In this document: positions 40,970 to 53,435 of the stretch, piece after piece
Layout: every line of letters begins with the position of its first letter
Numbering within the stretch: the stretch's first letter is position 1
NCBI GenBank assembly: GCA_023014335.1
Contig: JAECYW010000027.1
Span: 372,001 to 436,000 of the forward strand
Reading direction: 5' to 3'
DNA from: Galerina marginata
Lineage: Eukaryota; Basidiomycota; Agaricomycetes; Agaricales; Galerinaceae
Length of the DNA stretch: 64,000 nt
Program-made: the position numbers and the translations under genes
The notes under the pieces: model-generated
The model's database searches: none
Seen by the model: only the letters and a program-made list of their open reading frames with translations
Told to the model about the DNA's origin: nothing

Positions 40970-43318
40970 TGAGTTATGTCTGGGACTGGAAAGTGATTTA
41001 CACTACTGAGCTTGATTCATGGATATGGTGATTTTATAGACCTGGAACTCAAAGTTACACGGAGAGAAATAGATTTGATATCCGGTGTTCATGGCTTGGG
41101 CATAAGCCAAAAATCAAATTCGTGGGAGGTAAGGATACCAGTAAGTAAAGCTTCTCGCCATATTTATCTCGGTTCTTGGTATATTGGCACTTTCTTTATC
41201 CTTGACCCACGGAGTGTCAGAGGTTCGAATGTTAAGAGATTTCCAACAGGAAGCTTTCGACTTTATTGGTACTGAAATTCCGGGCGACTGCATGATATAT
41301 CTTGAGAGGTGATCACAGCCCGACGGTAGCTGCGACGAGTTGAGGTTACCATTGCGGTTGAAATTTTGAACGAGATGACGCAGGCAAGAGCTATGAATTT
41401 AATAGGGGCACGAAAGATTTACGAAAAGAAAGACATACTACGAAGTACGACAGTACACGGGCGTCCAAAGATTTGCAGAAAAATCCACGGGTGTCGACCT
41501 CGACCATGCTCGCACAAAAATCCAAATAGGAAGAAATAGTCAGTAGGTATCGTGTGACTGTTGGAAGCCATAGGTTCGGTGAAATGAGATTGTTCGAGAG
41601 GGTAAAGGTCGACCTTGGGCGGCCATTCGTCAGCCCCCGGCGATGAAGTCGTGGAATATGGTTATACCTGGAGAAATTCGTTTCGGTAAGCGGTGGATTG
41701 ACCACGTCTTTGCTGTGAAATTGACGCACGACAAAGAGAATAACAGACTGGCGGGAAAACGAAAGCGGCGTTCCAACGTGATTTCAGGTAGATTCAAACG
41801 ACGAACCAGACCTAAGGCAGTAACTCGAGCAGCGGTCGTGGACAGATAGATGAATATCATGATCAAGCTGCATCTGGAGCCTCCTTTGCCGCTGTGCATA
41901 TTCATGGCGATGTTTGAAATGACGTGGTACAATTAACCGGAGGCGAAAGGGACGCCTGAGGACTGAAAGTCAAAGAAGAAAACAAACTTCCATGTACGAG
42001 CCAACGAGGCCGACAACGACTAAGAGGGCCGTCTAGTGGGGCCAACATGTGGTGAGAACAGATAGAAGATATCGTCATCTTGCTGCGCTGAGCCGATTGA
42101 ACGTTGGGACACAAGTTGGTGGGGGGGAATTTGGCAGGCGTATAAAGTGGAGAGCAGAGAGTGGAAATAAAAACGACCTCAGATCGTTCTTCACTCCTCC
42201 ACCTCAAGAGTGACGACGGCAGGACCACATCAGCACGGAGCCTTGCTCAAAGACGGCGTCAAATCCTCTCTGACGGTCGAACACGAGTTTCGTTTCTCGA
42301 AGAGCCCACATCCCTGTCCAGGCCGAGTCGTTGACCGATTCTCCGATGTCCATACACTAGCCATAATGGCAATGGAGATCTCAGGAAGGCCCTCGTCCCA
42401 AATTTCAGGTCCAGTGTGAATCGAACGTAGTCTTTTCTGACGCACGGTTTTGATAGTTGGCTGCGCCTGACGAAGCAGTTTTAGGATAAAATAGGTGCAA
42501 AAGAAGGGAGTATACATGCCCGAGAAGTCGTCCTGTACACCGCGCAAGAACGAATGCAGCTTCATCCGTCCACCCTGGGGGAAAGTTCGGGGTTGGCGAG
42601 TATTCAGAGGCATTGATGAGTTTATAGGGCCATATACGTGCAGGATACGAGGCCGACTGACTCTTTTGGCGACTATGGGCCTGCTCAGAAGGCTACGCGT
42701 TTGCCTCATCGAGCATAACAATCTGAGGACGGGAACGAGTTGTGATCGACTGGGCTTGCAGCCTGCAGGCGGCGCGCCCACGACGTGAGGAAAAAAGTTC
42801 GTTGCGCTTTCTTAAAAACGATTGGTGCCAGTTTGAATAACATCCTAAGTACATGGGAGGAACCCCGCAGAATTCGAAAAGGGCTATGGGTGGCAACTTG
42901 GTGGCAACTGCCAGATGGATTCAGAGTCTCGGATTGCCCATGTTTGGTTTGGATGCCAAAGGCATTCGCGATCGGTCCCTTGCCCGTTCCTGACTCCCAC
43001 CTTCAAGTGGCACTTGAGTGGCACTCGCCTCCAGTGCTCCGGTCTCGCCACAAGTTCAACATTTACTATAGAGTAGGCTGGAATATAGGATCAGATTCGC
43101 GTGTAGGAAAGTACGTTATTATTGGCACCCGGTGAGCGCTAAAGCTGAAACGTTGATTATCGAGTCATCAGCCAAAAATCAACCAATGATGTCGCTTTTC
43201 AGAGGGCGCACTGCTGCTAAGGACCTGTGTTCTTTCGTCAAACAGAATGCACTATAACGGAGCTGTTGTAATTCTTTGATCCCTCACTGTCCGTGCAGCT
43301 TGATGAATCTCCCCACAG
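40970..43318. other. 2.3 kb without a convincing gene
   Basis: Overlapping frames occur on both strands: - strand 41391-41729, 41630-41932 and 42230-42781 (183 codons), and + strand 42495-42788. None has a domain, signal or matching splice partner that I could support. The - strand stretch 41630-41850 has two hydrophobic segments and might be a relic of a membrane protein. R3 copy a lies at 42890-42990. Confidence 0.35.
42890..42990 (+). repeat. Dispersed repeat R3, copy a
   Basis: The core GTTTGGTTTGGATGCCAAA(G) at about 42939 with flanks ATTCAGA...ATTG and CCCTTGCCCGTTCC recurs at about 63016 (same strand) and, diverged, on the - strand at about 53370-53410. Confidence 0.6.
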
Positions 43319-44475
43319 TTACTCCCCGGTGAACTCAAACACCACATCGGAACCTTCTGCACACCCAGCAGCCTGGCTTCTCTGGCGCGGGTCCACACCT
43401 CATACCAGCAGGAAGCAGAGCGTCTCTTGTACAAAAAAATCTACCTCCATATCCGGAAACACTCAGGGGAAAATCGCTGCTTGGACACCTTGTTTTCAAA
43501 TTCGGAGAAGGCCGCCTTCGTACATTCGCTTACAGTCGAATTTCCGTCTAACTGGAACAAAAACCGCGATGAAAGCCTTAGAGCCGTCGTCGCTTTATCA
43601 AGTGCACTTTGTCTCATGACTGCACTGTCAGACCTACGGATCCGGCTGCCCAATGGCCAACTTGACGATCCTTCGCCAGAAAAGATTACCGATTCGCTTC
43701 GGTCAGTCAGGTAGCCCTTTGTGGTGACGTAGCAACTACTGACTCTTCTCGTTAGCCATCAGCATTCTCAGCTGCGTACGTTCTGTTGCAACGATTATCT
43801 CGATATACCTGCAATTGTCGAAAATCAACGACAGTTGCAGGTTCTTGGTATCTATAGCAATGGTCGATTCCTTCCGGATCTACTTAAGCGCCTGGAATCT
43901 ATGCCATTTGCCCTTCCAACGGTTTTTGCAATGGAACGCAACAGCGCTCTGCCGACCTTCAATCATCTCCAAATATTCCCTGCTTTGCCTACCAGTAATT
44001 TTAAAGCCTGTGGAGCCATCGCAGAGGCGATCCACTCAGATGTTTCTCGGCAAATGATTTTAGAGACGACGAGAGTGGTCCAAATGTCCATCTGGCTGAA
44101 GGATTTCTCCGAAATAACCTTCATCCGGGACATCGTCGAGGACATGATGATTTATTTTCCCCATATTGCCTTTCTAGACTTTCTGCTTCAACATCCCAGT
44201 CGAACTGTGAGTGCATCCTTCTCGTGGCGCCTCATAAACTGCCGTCCGCTTCCTGATTTTCCATGCAGGTACAGCCAGAGATCAAGACTGTTCTTTCCGC
44301 CGTAACTGAATTGAGGGAATTGGACTTTTATTTCTGGGATTTAAAGCACGCAGATAAAGATGAATCGTGGGTGATTCCAAGTGGTCAGAAACAGACGCTT
44401 GCACATGAATGGATGGCTGGCTGCCCGGAGCTTTGGCAGGTTCAATTTCTTGATGGATTCACCGTCAGTAAGTAG
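43319..44475 (+). CDS. F-box protein, 5' end open
   Basis: Exons are 43319-43710, 43756-44206 and 44269-44475 (phases 2 and 0 fit). The first modelled codons encode LLPGELKHHIGTFC...LASLARVHTSYQQEAERLLYKKIYL, a clear F-box of basidiomycete type (recruits substrates to SCF ubiquitin ligases). The rest is a Leu-rich, LRR-like region (for example VHSLTVEF and TELRELDFYFWDL). A first exon with the ATG must lie upstream; an AG directly before 43319 is the likely acceptor. It ends at a stop 160 bp from the convergent terpene synthase. Confidence 0.72.
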
Positions 44476-44636
44476 GATTTTATATACAGTTTATGCGAAA
44501 TTGCAAATGATGGGATAACTTCTGCTTAAAACTTCATTCCACTTATGATATACATTAGAGTTAACAAATGTACCGCCAGTCCAAGCAATAACGTTACAAG
44601 TAAAAGAAGTAAGATCGAACAGTTAAGCATCTCGAT

Positions 44637-45855
44637 CTACTCAAAACCAAGTTCACTCAGGCGGTAGCGTTTTTCTGTAACGTGGAATGCTCTACAGGAA
44701 CAAACGAATTAGTGAGTCCGTCGAAAAACAGTAACTAAACGCACAAATATCCGTTCACGTAGCGCTTCCACGGAATTTCGGCCTCCGTAGATTGCAAAAC
44801 CTTCGTTATCCTAGCACAGGCGGCCAGAGTTTCGTCAACAACATCTTGCAGCGCTTCAAGAATTGACTTTTGCGTCACACGAGCGCGATTGTGGATATAA
44901 TTGTTCGTCTCTCCAGCCAGGGACTCTTTGTGGAACCTGATAAAGTCATGATTTAAGCTGATAGAGTAGACCAGGGCAGAGAAGAAACGCACGATAGGAT
45001 ATCATTCGCCAGGTCCGTAAACAGAATTATATCCGACATGGCTGGGATATAAATGGAAATGTCGATGTTCATGTCCTTTGGAAACAGCATAAACGCAAAC
45101 GCAGACGACGCGCCGACCTTGCAGCGCAAGTAATATGGCCACGCCCGCGCAGCCTGCGGCTCTGCGAGCTTCATCAAAACGTCCCGAATACCCGACATCT
45201 GCTCGATGAGCGAGGCGTTCATGAAGTCCATCGCGGCGAGGGTGATGGAGTTGGCGGGGACGGTGTCCCAAAAGCGGTAGAACTCGGTGAGATTTTCTCG
45301 GAACGCTTGGAGAAGAATGTCGATTTCGTGGGAGGTGGTGGAGGTGGTGGTTGAGGTGGTTTCGGTTTTGCCCAGGACGCGGGGTAGGAAGGTACCGAGG
45401 GAGGAGGGGTATCTTTGGCCGAGGTCGTCCATGTGGAGTAAGAACCTGTATTAGGTATCTTCAGTGGGGTAATTAGGAAGAAGGAATTTGAGAATATACC
45501 ATGTACACCGCGCGATTTGGAGACGCACTTCTCGTGCGTGTTGAGGGTAAGAGAGCTGTTAAATATACTTTAGCGAAAGCAAGAGTCTCGACTTCACTGG
45601 ACAACTTACCTCTGTCCTGGAAGCGGCTGATCGACATGTCGGAATAAACCATCCCCCACCATCATCGTATGAGGAAAACTCTGATAACATCGATTGGTAA
45701 ATGTCGTTATCGTCTGTTATGGGGTCTGTATACTGGTACGCGAGGCTTTCTACAAAGGAGGTCATAATTTCTTTGGCAAGGGGGGAGGCCATGGTACGAA
45801 AATATTCGAGGGTACTGGGGATTCGCAACAGGATCGGTGCTTTATATACTGCCAC
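44637..45855 (-). CDS. Trichodiene-synthase-like sesquiterpene synthase, 333 aa
   Basis: Exons on the - strand: 45855-45610, 45555-45500, 45445-44993, 44936-44745, 44691-44637 (1002 nt; phases 0, 2, 2, 2). The class I motifs are visible. The Asp-rich FLLHMDDLG lies at the exon 2/3 junction. The NSE triad NDILS-FHKESLAGE is assembled across intron 3 (Asn, Ser and Glu metal ligands). The ending is VNGYLAFHVTEKRYRLSELG, as in basidiomycete members of the trichodiene synthase family. These enzymes cyclise farnesyl diphosphate in the cytosol with Mg2+. Length and motif spacing are normal, so the enzyme looks functional; the product cannot be told from sequence. The Asp motif is shorter than the DDSKD type of Fusarium trichodiene synthase. 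Confidence 0.87.
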
Positions 45856-48190
45856 TCATGCATGATTTGCTGAAACGGTTTTTCCTTGTCCCTTGCAATA
45901 TTTCGTCAACGCCAAAACTTGAGCTAGTAACTGTTAGGAAGCGTTTCGTACGGCAGTATCTCGCCTTCGTCCCGAATGCCGTTCCTCTCGGTTCACAAGA
46001 ACACAGTGGGTCACTTTTGACAGTAGTTTTATGCGCACTCCTCGTGGTATACTGGGACACTCCGATATATTTGTTTTATAAAACATGGCAATGATCCAGG
46101 TTCTTCCCATCAAACCGCCGTGTTGGGATCATCAACACCTTGCTCATCGGGGACTTAGGTACGACTGCCTTTCGCCATCGCCAGGACGTTCCGACTTTTG
46201 AAAGAGATAACGCACCTCTGAAGAAAATGACGTACTTTCTCCTCCGATATCAGTGGAGGATAGCCAAGTGACACTGGCGCTAACCCTGTTTGATCTTTGA
46301 GTTACCACGATGAACCACGCACGACATATTTTAAGACCAGTATTGCCATCGTTGTCGGAATTGATGGTGGCAAAGGGCTATACCTGCTGTACACACATCT
46401 GTTATCGCGAGATAGCTGATTCGAAATTCTGTATGTTCATGGAATTTTGAGCTTACCGTAAAAAAGCTCTGCAAGGTTGCCGCACGGAAGTGGCTGAAAG
46501 TGAATGGCGAAAAGCGTTCAGGAACCATAAAAAACAATAGTAAACCATTTATACCGGACTCAAATGACGAGAATAAGCGCTATGTATCGCTTGCTATGTA
46601 GTCATCTCAACGCAGCATTTTAATTCAATATTCTGCCCCGGTTTCCTTCCACTCAACTTCCACCTTAGATTGATTCCCGTCTGTATTTCTGGGATGATGA
46701 TGTAGAACGGCGAGTTTGGAGCTTGTAGAAGCGTCTCCTGATAACCTTGTTTAAATTCGAAAGGACTCGGACCAACGGTTGAGAGATTGATGGCCAGGCT
46801 ATTGACGAACCGATCATGTGCAGACGCATTGAGCCGGCGCTTAGCGCTTATTCCTCAATCTCGAAAAAGTAATTTTTTTAGTAAGCTTGAAACACCTTGA
46901 ACTTCTTAGCATTAGGACTAAGCAGTATATTCTACCTAAATTCAGGTGTCTGGTAGTTTGAATACTATTCCTATTTTTTGCACTCCGCTTGATATGAGGT
47001 CAAGAATTGGGTTACCCCTTCTGTTAATTCGGTGTAGTAGTGGGCTCTGGGCCGAGCTGCCCGAGACTGGATTAGATTAGATAGAGATCGCCATCAGTAG
47101 CACAGCCTGTCTGCAAGTAGACGCCGCGCGGTCCTGTGACGAACTCATCCTTGCTTGGTCCTGACCACCACTGCGTGCTGCCTGACCGCGCGCCTGCTCG
47201 ACGCGTCCCCGAGCCTTGCCCGACCCGAGCTGCCAGGGTAGGTCTGGTTAGCCTATCCCAGCGGTGCTGGAAACCGCACTTTACTTCAATCTACAGTTTC
47301 TGTGTTTCCTACCGATCTGCGTTTCCTCACAACCTCACAGATTATTTTGCCATGTGCTTCTCATGACTCGTTACAGTCGAATGTACCACTTTGTGGCCAC
47401 GGATTTTTGTTACATAGTACAAAGAACCGCCGGTCTCATGTTTATCTGGTGGTTATTCGTAAATTAACTGCTCCAAGAGAAGATGAGATGAGTATGATAT
47501 TTATTTTTGTTCTCATCACGACTGGGTTAAATTTATCTCGAACACAATTTCACGGTCATATCACCTCAACTGACAGCTATTAATTCTCCCTGAGAAAAAG
47601 AATTCGACTTCAGTATGGAAAGCACCAACATAAATGGCATACCCGTGCCACGCCTCTCTTCCTGTCCCTCACATGACCGGAGAGAAAGTTACTGCCCGTC
47701 GCCGCTATGGTCCTTGTTTCTTGTGCCGTTTTTCTAGCTCTCAGCTTCCCTTTAATTGCTCTCATTGCCTTGGTTATTCTCGATAATCTTTTTCGCATCT
47801 TCAAGAATAAATAAGTGGATTTGTTGTCACCCCGGTACTTTCCCTCTCTGCTACGATCACCGTGGCATCACGCTTCCTAGGAGCGAGAAGTTGCATTTCG
47901 ATGACATTTCAATACATCCGATTCTGTCCAGGTGTCTGGTTCAATCTTCATCGAACCAGTCGTGTGGCAGATCTTAGCGGTGATCTATATACGTGTGTCT
48001 GAGGGATGTATGCTTATTATGATTCCCCTACACCGACGCGTCGAGGGTAGTTCTTGGTCTCACACTTCGCAAACCCTCAGGCCACACAGACTTCCATCTC
48101 CTCTCCTGCAGAGTGAGATTTTTATCCATCTAGGGCTTTCGTGAAGACGAAATGGGTCAGTGAATTCCATTCTAAGCTAAATTAACGATA
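45856..48190. other. Intergenic with R2 repeat, possible signal-peptide exon
   Basis: R2 copy a is at about 46430-46740. At 47707 a + strand ATG opens a very hydrophobic segment (MVLVSCAVFLALSFPLIALI) that could be the leader exon of the 48.2-kb membrane protein, but no donor was found. GC-rich 47100-47260 shows no gene. Confidence 0.35.
46430..46740. repeat. Dispersed repeat R2, copy a
   Basis: Shares with 49490-49930, in the same order and strand: GAATTTTGAGCTTA, GGCGAAAAGCGTTCAGGAACC (GTTGAAAGCGTTCAGGAACC in the other copy), a TTTCCTTCCA-C block, CCCGT-TGTATTTCTG and GATGATGTAG-A. The spacing differs by indels. Confidence 0.65.
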
Positions 48191-49171
48191 ATGCTCAACC
48201 TCATGTTTCTGGGGACAGCATCCCAGACATCGAACAGTCCGACCCCGACACCGATACTCTTTTTTCAGGCCGTACCACAGGCTATTACCTGCCAGCCTGT
48301 TACTATTACCTGGTTTTACTCCGGACCTGAGTCACCTCTCAACTTAGTTGCAACGAATGCGGGTGTTTCGCAAAACGATCCAGCACCGGCCCTTACATCA
48401 TCATCATCACCTTCGCGAACCTCTCCCACAGCTAGGATAGTCTCCAGTGCCCCCAACCCTGTGGCAGTAGTGACTGTTCCAATGGCAATGGATGTTGAAC
48501 CGCTTTTGTTGTCATTTCAATGGCCGTCTGTCAACGTCACTCAGGGTTGGTACATTGTCAATGCGACAATGGATGCCTTGGAATTCAACTGTCTTTCCCC
48601 TCCATTTTTTGTTCATACAGGAAATGACTCATCGTGTATTTCCAGTTCTGTAATCCCATCGACTTCAGTTCCCACCATGGATTCGCCGACTCCTACTGGC
48701 ATATCACCACCGGTGAAGCCAAATTCGACGGGGAAGTCAAATGGTCTAATTGGAGAAGCTATAGGGGGCACTGTTGGAGGCGTTGCCGCAATATTACTGC
48801 TCCTACTCTTTCTCAAGCGAGCCAGGAAGAAACCCTTCATTGATCCATATGGGACATTAGATATTGCTTCTCCTTTGCAGACAGTCCAACCCTTCCAGGC
48901 TTTCCCACCAGCACTACCACAAAAGCGCCCAGCTTTGAATGTGGTGCCTGTGATATCCCATCCGATTCAGGCTACTGGAAAGGTTGCCAGAGAAGACGAG
49001 GAGGCTAATGCTGTTGCTAATATACCCGCTGCTTCGACCGAGCAAGCACCGCCTTTACAGAACAACACACAGTTTTCACGGGTCCTCCGTCATGAAGACA
49101 GCGGGCTCAGGTTACCTAGTAGGGCAGAAGAAAGGGTGTTGGAACTACCGCCTCTATATACGGCTGTTTAA
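48191..49171 (+). CDS. Single-pass membrane protein with Ser/Thr-rich ectodomain
   Basis: The main exon runs to the stop at 49171. From PTPTPILFFQAVPQAITCQPV the protein reads like basidiomycete SKG6/MID2-type surface proteins: a beta-rich ectodomain (TCQPVTITWFYSGPESPLNL ... FQWPSVNVTQGWYIVNATM), a Ser/Thr/Pro stalk, one TM helix (GEAIGGTVGGVAAILLLLLF) followed by KRARKKP, and a Pro-rich cytoplasmic tail. Asn-X-Ser/Thr sites are present. The ATG at 48191 gives no signal peptide, so the true start is probably in an upstream exon; a pyrimidine-rich AG at 48268 and another at about 48220 are possible acceptors. A role in wall sensing or adhesion is an inference. Confidence 0.65.
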   Translation: MLNLMFLGTASQTSNSPTPTPILFFQAVPQAITCQPVTITWFYSGPESPLNLVATNAGVSQNDPAPALTSSSSPSRTSPTARIVSSAPNPVAVVTVPMAMDVEPLLLSFQWPSVNVTQGWYIVNATMDALEFNCLSPPFFVHTGNDSSCISSSVIPSTSVPTMDSPTPTGISPPVKPNSTGKSNGLIGEAIGGTVGGVAAILLLLLFLKRARKKPFIDPYGTLDIASPLQTVQPFQAFPPALPQKRPALNVVPVISHPIQATGKVAREDEEANAVANIPAASTEQAPPLQNNTQFSRVLRHEDSGLRLPSRAEERVLELPPLYTAV

Positions 49172-51074
49172 ACATTCGTTAAGTAGAATTTCGTCTCAAA
49201 AGCATTTAAGCAAGTTTAAACACAATTAAAAGATAAGATACCTCTAAGATTTCAGTAACATGCGCGCGCCGAGGTAGCAAAACCAATGTTACACCATTGA
49301 ATATCAGTGGACATTAAGTACTATGAATTTACGACGGATACGGCACCTGCATAGTTGTTGAGCGACAGTGGTAAGCAATGGCGGCGGCCTGGAAACCATT
49401 CAGCAATTTGGAGACAACAATAGCTACAATACTAGGTTAAAGGAGCTAGAAGGCACGGAAGTGGATAAGACGTCTAATCAAATTTGTATTTTAGCTGAAT
49501 TTTGAGCTTATAGTTCCACGAAGAATCGGTGGGAGCTGGATGGCGAAAGTTGAAAGCGTTCAGGAACCATCAGGTGGCCAATGACCGAATTTCATCCTCC
49601 AAACCAAACAGGAACAACCTGAATTGAGCCGTCCCCTCACGATAGTTCCTTGCAACTACCATCTTATCGTATCAGCGCACCTGTTCTGAGTCTATATTAG
49701 TCCATACTAGGCCCAGAGAACGATGGTAAGCGCCATCGTTTACTCGCTATTTCATGGCACATGCAGCATCACAAAATTTGATATTTTTTTCCCAGTTTCC
49801 ACCGCTGTTTCGTTTCCTTCCACCTTTTCGATCGAGTCCCGTTCGTATTTCTGCAATGATGTAGTTGAAGGCCAGTTCTGAGCTTACTGTGGGTGATATT
49901 TCTCATGGTTCGGCGAAGAACATCTTGCTGAAGCCTCATAGTAGAACGCTTCAAGCGACTTCCCTCCGTTTCATGAAGTCCCGGACCCATTCCTGTGGCT
50001 GAATTCGTCGACGCCGTCTCTGTTAGTTTAGAGCTATCACGTTCGATGCCTCCATCGAACTCTCTTCAACCATCCGGTGTCGCTGGATCGCGGCCTTACG
50101 TTCTACCATCGAATCCACTGGAGCTCCACGACCGACGAAAGGCACAACCTAGGTGCATCAAACACCACACCCGTCCCGTCTTCATCACTTCGACCGCATG
50201 ACACGTCGACGCGTCAACTCGACCCCCAGACGTTCCGCCAGACGACGGCCATTCAGCGATAAGTGACCGCTCGGAACGCTCCTTTCCTATCGGGCATCCT
50301 CGTGCCACCCGTCGCTACAGCTGTTGGTGACCTACCGGGGACGGGATGTGGGAGGATACGCGGGGTCGACGAAGCCTGGAGCTCTAATATGCGGTGTCTG
50401 GTTGGATAGGGATGTGGTGCAGGATTCGGTGTGCTCGGGAGCGCAAGTGAGGGAAGGAGTTTTAGGGGGAGGAACTCACGCAGCCAGCACCAACCAAACG
50501 GCTACTCGTACTCGGGTGAAGAGAGAGTGATGTCCATGACGGCGAAACTACTACTGGCTCTGCTAATGCCCACACACCCGAACGACCTGCTCGGCGTATT
50601 ACGCACCATGGCCAGCGTTGTAAACCTGCTGGAAACGATCCGTCTGTCCCGTTCGACTCATCAGCGTCCTCTCTCATGCTCTCCGCGAGCTCCAACCTCA
50701 GACCTTCACTCAGCAGGATGGCAACAACGTTTCGTTGTTTTTCCTCTGCCACCCACGCTGTTCTTGATATCTTTCCGAACGTCGTCTGGCCCAAACACTG
50801 GGCATGGGCGATCCTGCCGTCTACAGTGGCTGGCAAGGACGATCATTTTTCGCGGGCTTGACTCGGCCAATTTAGCACACATCGACAACCAAGGGTTTAC
50901 GGCACCTCTTACCTAGACGGACGATTTCTTTTTCAATTCAAATTCTTTTCGCGATGTTGGTTGGTACAAAGTGAGTATACTAAATACTACCCACGTAATT
51001 ACTATTCATATCAGAATTAGGTCATACGAAAACACATGTCCGTTGTCAGCGAGCAAATTGTACCCCGCATTTTT
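49172..51074. other. Intergenic with R2 copy and a GC-rich block
   Basis: R2 copy b lies at 49490-49930. The GC-rich block 50000-50900 has long frames on both strands (for example + 50431-50916 and - 50462-50836), as expected from composition; none shows a domain, signal peptide or splice partner. No gene is called. Confidence 0.4.
49490..49930. repeat. Dispersed repeat R2, copy b
   Basis: Second copy of the repeat at 46430-46740, with an insertion of about 100 bp relative to it. It includes a local hairpin-like GATGGTAAGCGCCATC at about 49722. Confidence 0.65.
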
Positions 51075-52356
51075 TCAGGCTTTGTCTTGTTTCCCTCCGT
51101 GTTCCAAAATAACATCCTTATCCATATTCAAGATACTATCTCGAGTTCCGTCGTGAGTAATTGATCGGCGTTGGAACTGAATTTCTGATAAATGCTGAGT
51201 AGCTGCTAGATGATTTCTGTCACCAGTCGCAACATAAACACGGGCAACCATGACAGTAGGTGCGAGTCCCTGATGTAGCAGTTAGCATAATCACATCTCA
51301 ACAGATAGACCGAAACTGACTGCGAGTGTACAGGCTAGCGCTCCACCATAATCGCTTAGCCCAAACCACCAGAGACTATTAGCATTATGCGGAACAACGC
51401 CGATCATCGCCTGCAGGAGTAGTGCAAGACTGTACGTTGCTGCTGACTGAATCACAATTTCTACCACATGCCCAAATCTTCCCCAGAGCGAACGCGAATG
51501 CACACGACTGCCTTCATGTGCAACGGAATAAATCCTGTAAGCAATAAGTATCGTTGCTGCCAGCGTGGCAGAAAAGGACACGAAAAAAAGGGACGCCTCG
51601 AGGGCGTTGAGCTGCCGCAACTCCTTGGGCGTCAATTTACGAAAGTCGTTGATCGCGATAATTATGACCGTGGCTACGGAAAGCACTTCGGAGCGCGGTC
51701 AGTCCTTCAACTTATATTTGACGGAACCTCGGGACGTAAGACTGACCGATCTCTAAAAAAAAGAGGACAGACGGCAATATAATCGCCCGACGTGATCGAT
51801 TCCATATGCCGAAGCAGCGCCATATCTACCAATCAGTCGATAAATGTTTGTTTCGACGAAGAAAATTCAAATTCTGCTCACAAGAAGGGCGTCGGCGAGG
51901 GAAAGTACGGCGAATATATCGATGTTGACAGCCAGTTGAAACCAGATGGGAGAAGAAACCAGGGAGGCGAAAATGTCTTCCCGCGTCGCCCCGTTGGTTG
52001 CGAAACTCCATTGTAGAAGGTACCACTGGAGGCTCAACTGAAGAATGCTAAGTGCGTAGAGGATGGAAATGGCGGCGATGACGAGTCGTTGCTTGGACTT
52101 CCTCCTGGTTACTGATGTTGTATGTGGGTTTAGACCTCGCGACGTATAGACAGAACTGGCTCACGGTACAAATACACGGTGAAAAAGTAGACCATCGTGT
52201 AAATACCTGAACTGGCTAACTGAGTCTGTTCGTACGAGCCGGAGAAACTCGGCACCCACCCATTAGAAATGTAAACATAATGGTAGAATTGAGGGCGCTG
52301 CCAATTATCGAGCGCTGGATCGAAGCCATTGGACCATCTGCTACTGCTGAGGACAT
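51075..52356 (-). CDS. Seven-helix membrane protein of a basidiomycete family
   Basis: The start is the ATG at 52356 (MSSAVADGPMASIQRSIIGS); exon 1 ends at 52260 in phase 1, and exon 2 starts at 52206 with GIYTMVYFFTVYLY. Later exons give RKSKQRLVIAAISILYALSI, a helix-rich block, and IWRCFGIWNRSRRAIILPSV. Then come 51673-51321 (ATVIIIAINDF to GGALACTLA) and the last exon 51269-51075, opening GLAPTVMVARVYVATG. Phases were checked for exon 1 and the last two exons. About seven hydrophobic helices are followed by a hydrophilic C-terminal tail. The layout and the WRC, GLAPT and MVARV words fit 7-TM proteins expanded in agarics. The ligand and function are unknown. The exon joins near 52150-52100 are not fully resolved. 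Confidence 0.72.
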
Positions 52357-52564
52357 GGTCGATGGGACGAAAGATTCCTGGATATGACGATACACTGAGC
52401 CCGTCTTATTTGGATAATTCTGGGTTTTTGAGGATGTAGAGAACGCAAGTCACTGAATAGAAACTTATAATGCGATGATCACCTTCCTTATCCATGATAG
52501 GAAAAGTCTACTTACTCGGTTCTTCATTCCATGACAAGAAACCTTTTGATGCGCTCATCACGGC

Positions 52565-52661
52565 TGAGGCGATAACTATTCTTGCATCGTTTGGTACTGA
52601 TTTCTTGGCAGATATGAGGCGATGACTATTCTTACACAGAACCAATGGTTTCTTGGCCAGA
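52565..52661. repeat. Imperfect tandem duplication, about 50-bp unit
   Basis: Two adjacent units both start TGAGGCGAT(A/G)ACTATTCTT and end with TTTCTTGGC; they differ at several positions in between. Confidence 0.8.
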
Positions 52662-53129
52662 CTTTCTGCCTGTGGACGTATGCCTGTCCAACCTGATAAC
52701 AAATTTCGACGACCGTTTTGAGGTACACCCGCCTACAGACGGCTTTACGCATTAGACTCATCGACTAAACGAAGTTATGATATTCTGAAAGGACTTGGAA
52801 CGAAATACAGAACACCTTCAGATACCAAGTAACCACCATTCATTTTTGGTCATCGTCGACAGTCGTTTCATAGAAGCGCGATTGTTCCTAGACTTACTGA
52901 ACGGACAGTACCAAGAAATCATGTCCCTTGTTTATACTGAGTGCCCGTCTAAGACAGCTGGCGCTGAAAGATATGTTTCGTTTGCCGTTGGTACCGATAT
53001 ATAAAATCTATGACATATATGTCTGCAATGAATCAGGGTGAGCGGCTTGTATATGGGTGCAACGGGATGGAATTATGGCGTCTCTGCCAACTACCTGATG
53101 ATACTGCAGGCTTGGCTATGAACACATGT

Positions 53130-53435
53130 TGATGGCAGGACATATGCCAAAGCTGTTTTTGATCACTTGGCTCTTGAGGTATGTCACGATTATTCCGCCC
53201 GAAGGCAGAATGGGAGAGAAGTGGGATATCATCCTATCCAAAAATAGGCTTTGCGCCACGCTGGGTCCAAATTTGTAATTCAACAAGTTTTGGAAGCTTG
53301 CGAACTCCAGGGAAGCGGCATGTTGGCGGCATGTCAGGAACAGCCAGGATGCAGGAACCGGAAACGGGAAAGGAAGCCGGATGCCTTTGGCAAGCTTTGG
53401 CATCCAAAGCAGATACTTATTGACAAATCGGATCA
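53130..53435 (-). repeat. Dispersed repeat R3, diverged copy b
   Basis: On the - strand, TGGATGCCAAAGCTTGCCAAA at about 53390-53410 matches the GTTTGGTTTGGATGCCAAA core of the other copies. The remainder is diverged; the boundaries are approximate. Confidence 0.4.

Noticed and set aside
42230..42788. 183-codon - strand ORF and its + strand shadow
   Set aside because: Composition-driven, no recognisable motif, no supporting exons.
50431..50916. 161-codon + strand ORF in a GC-rich block
   Set aside because: An equally long opposite-strand ORF and no protein features; GC-rich DNA lacks stops by chance.
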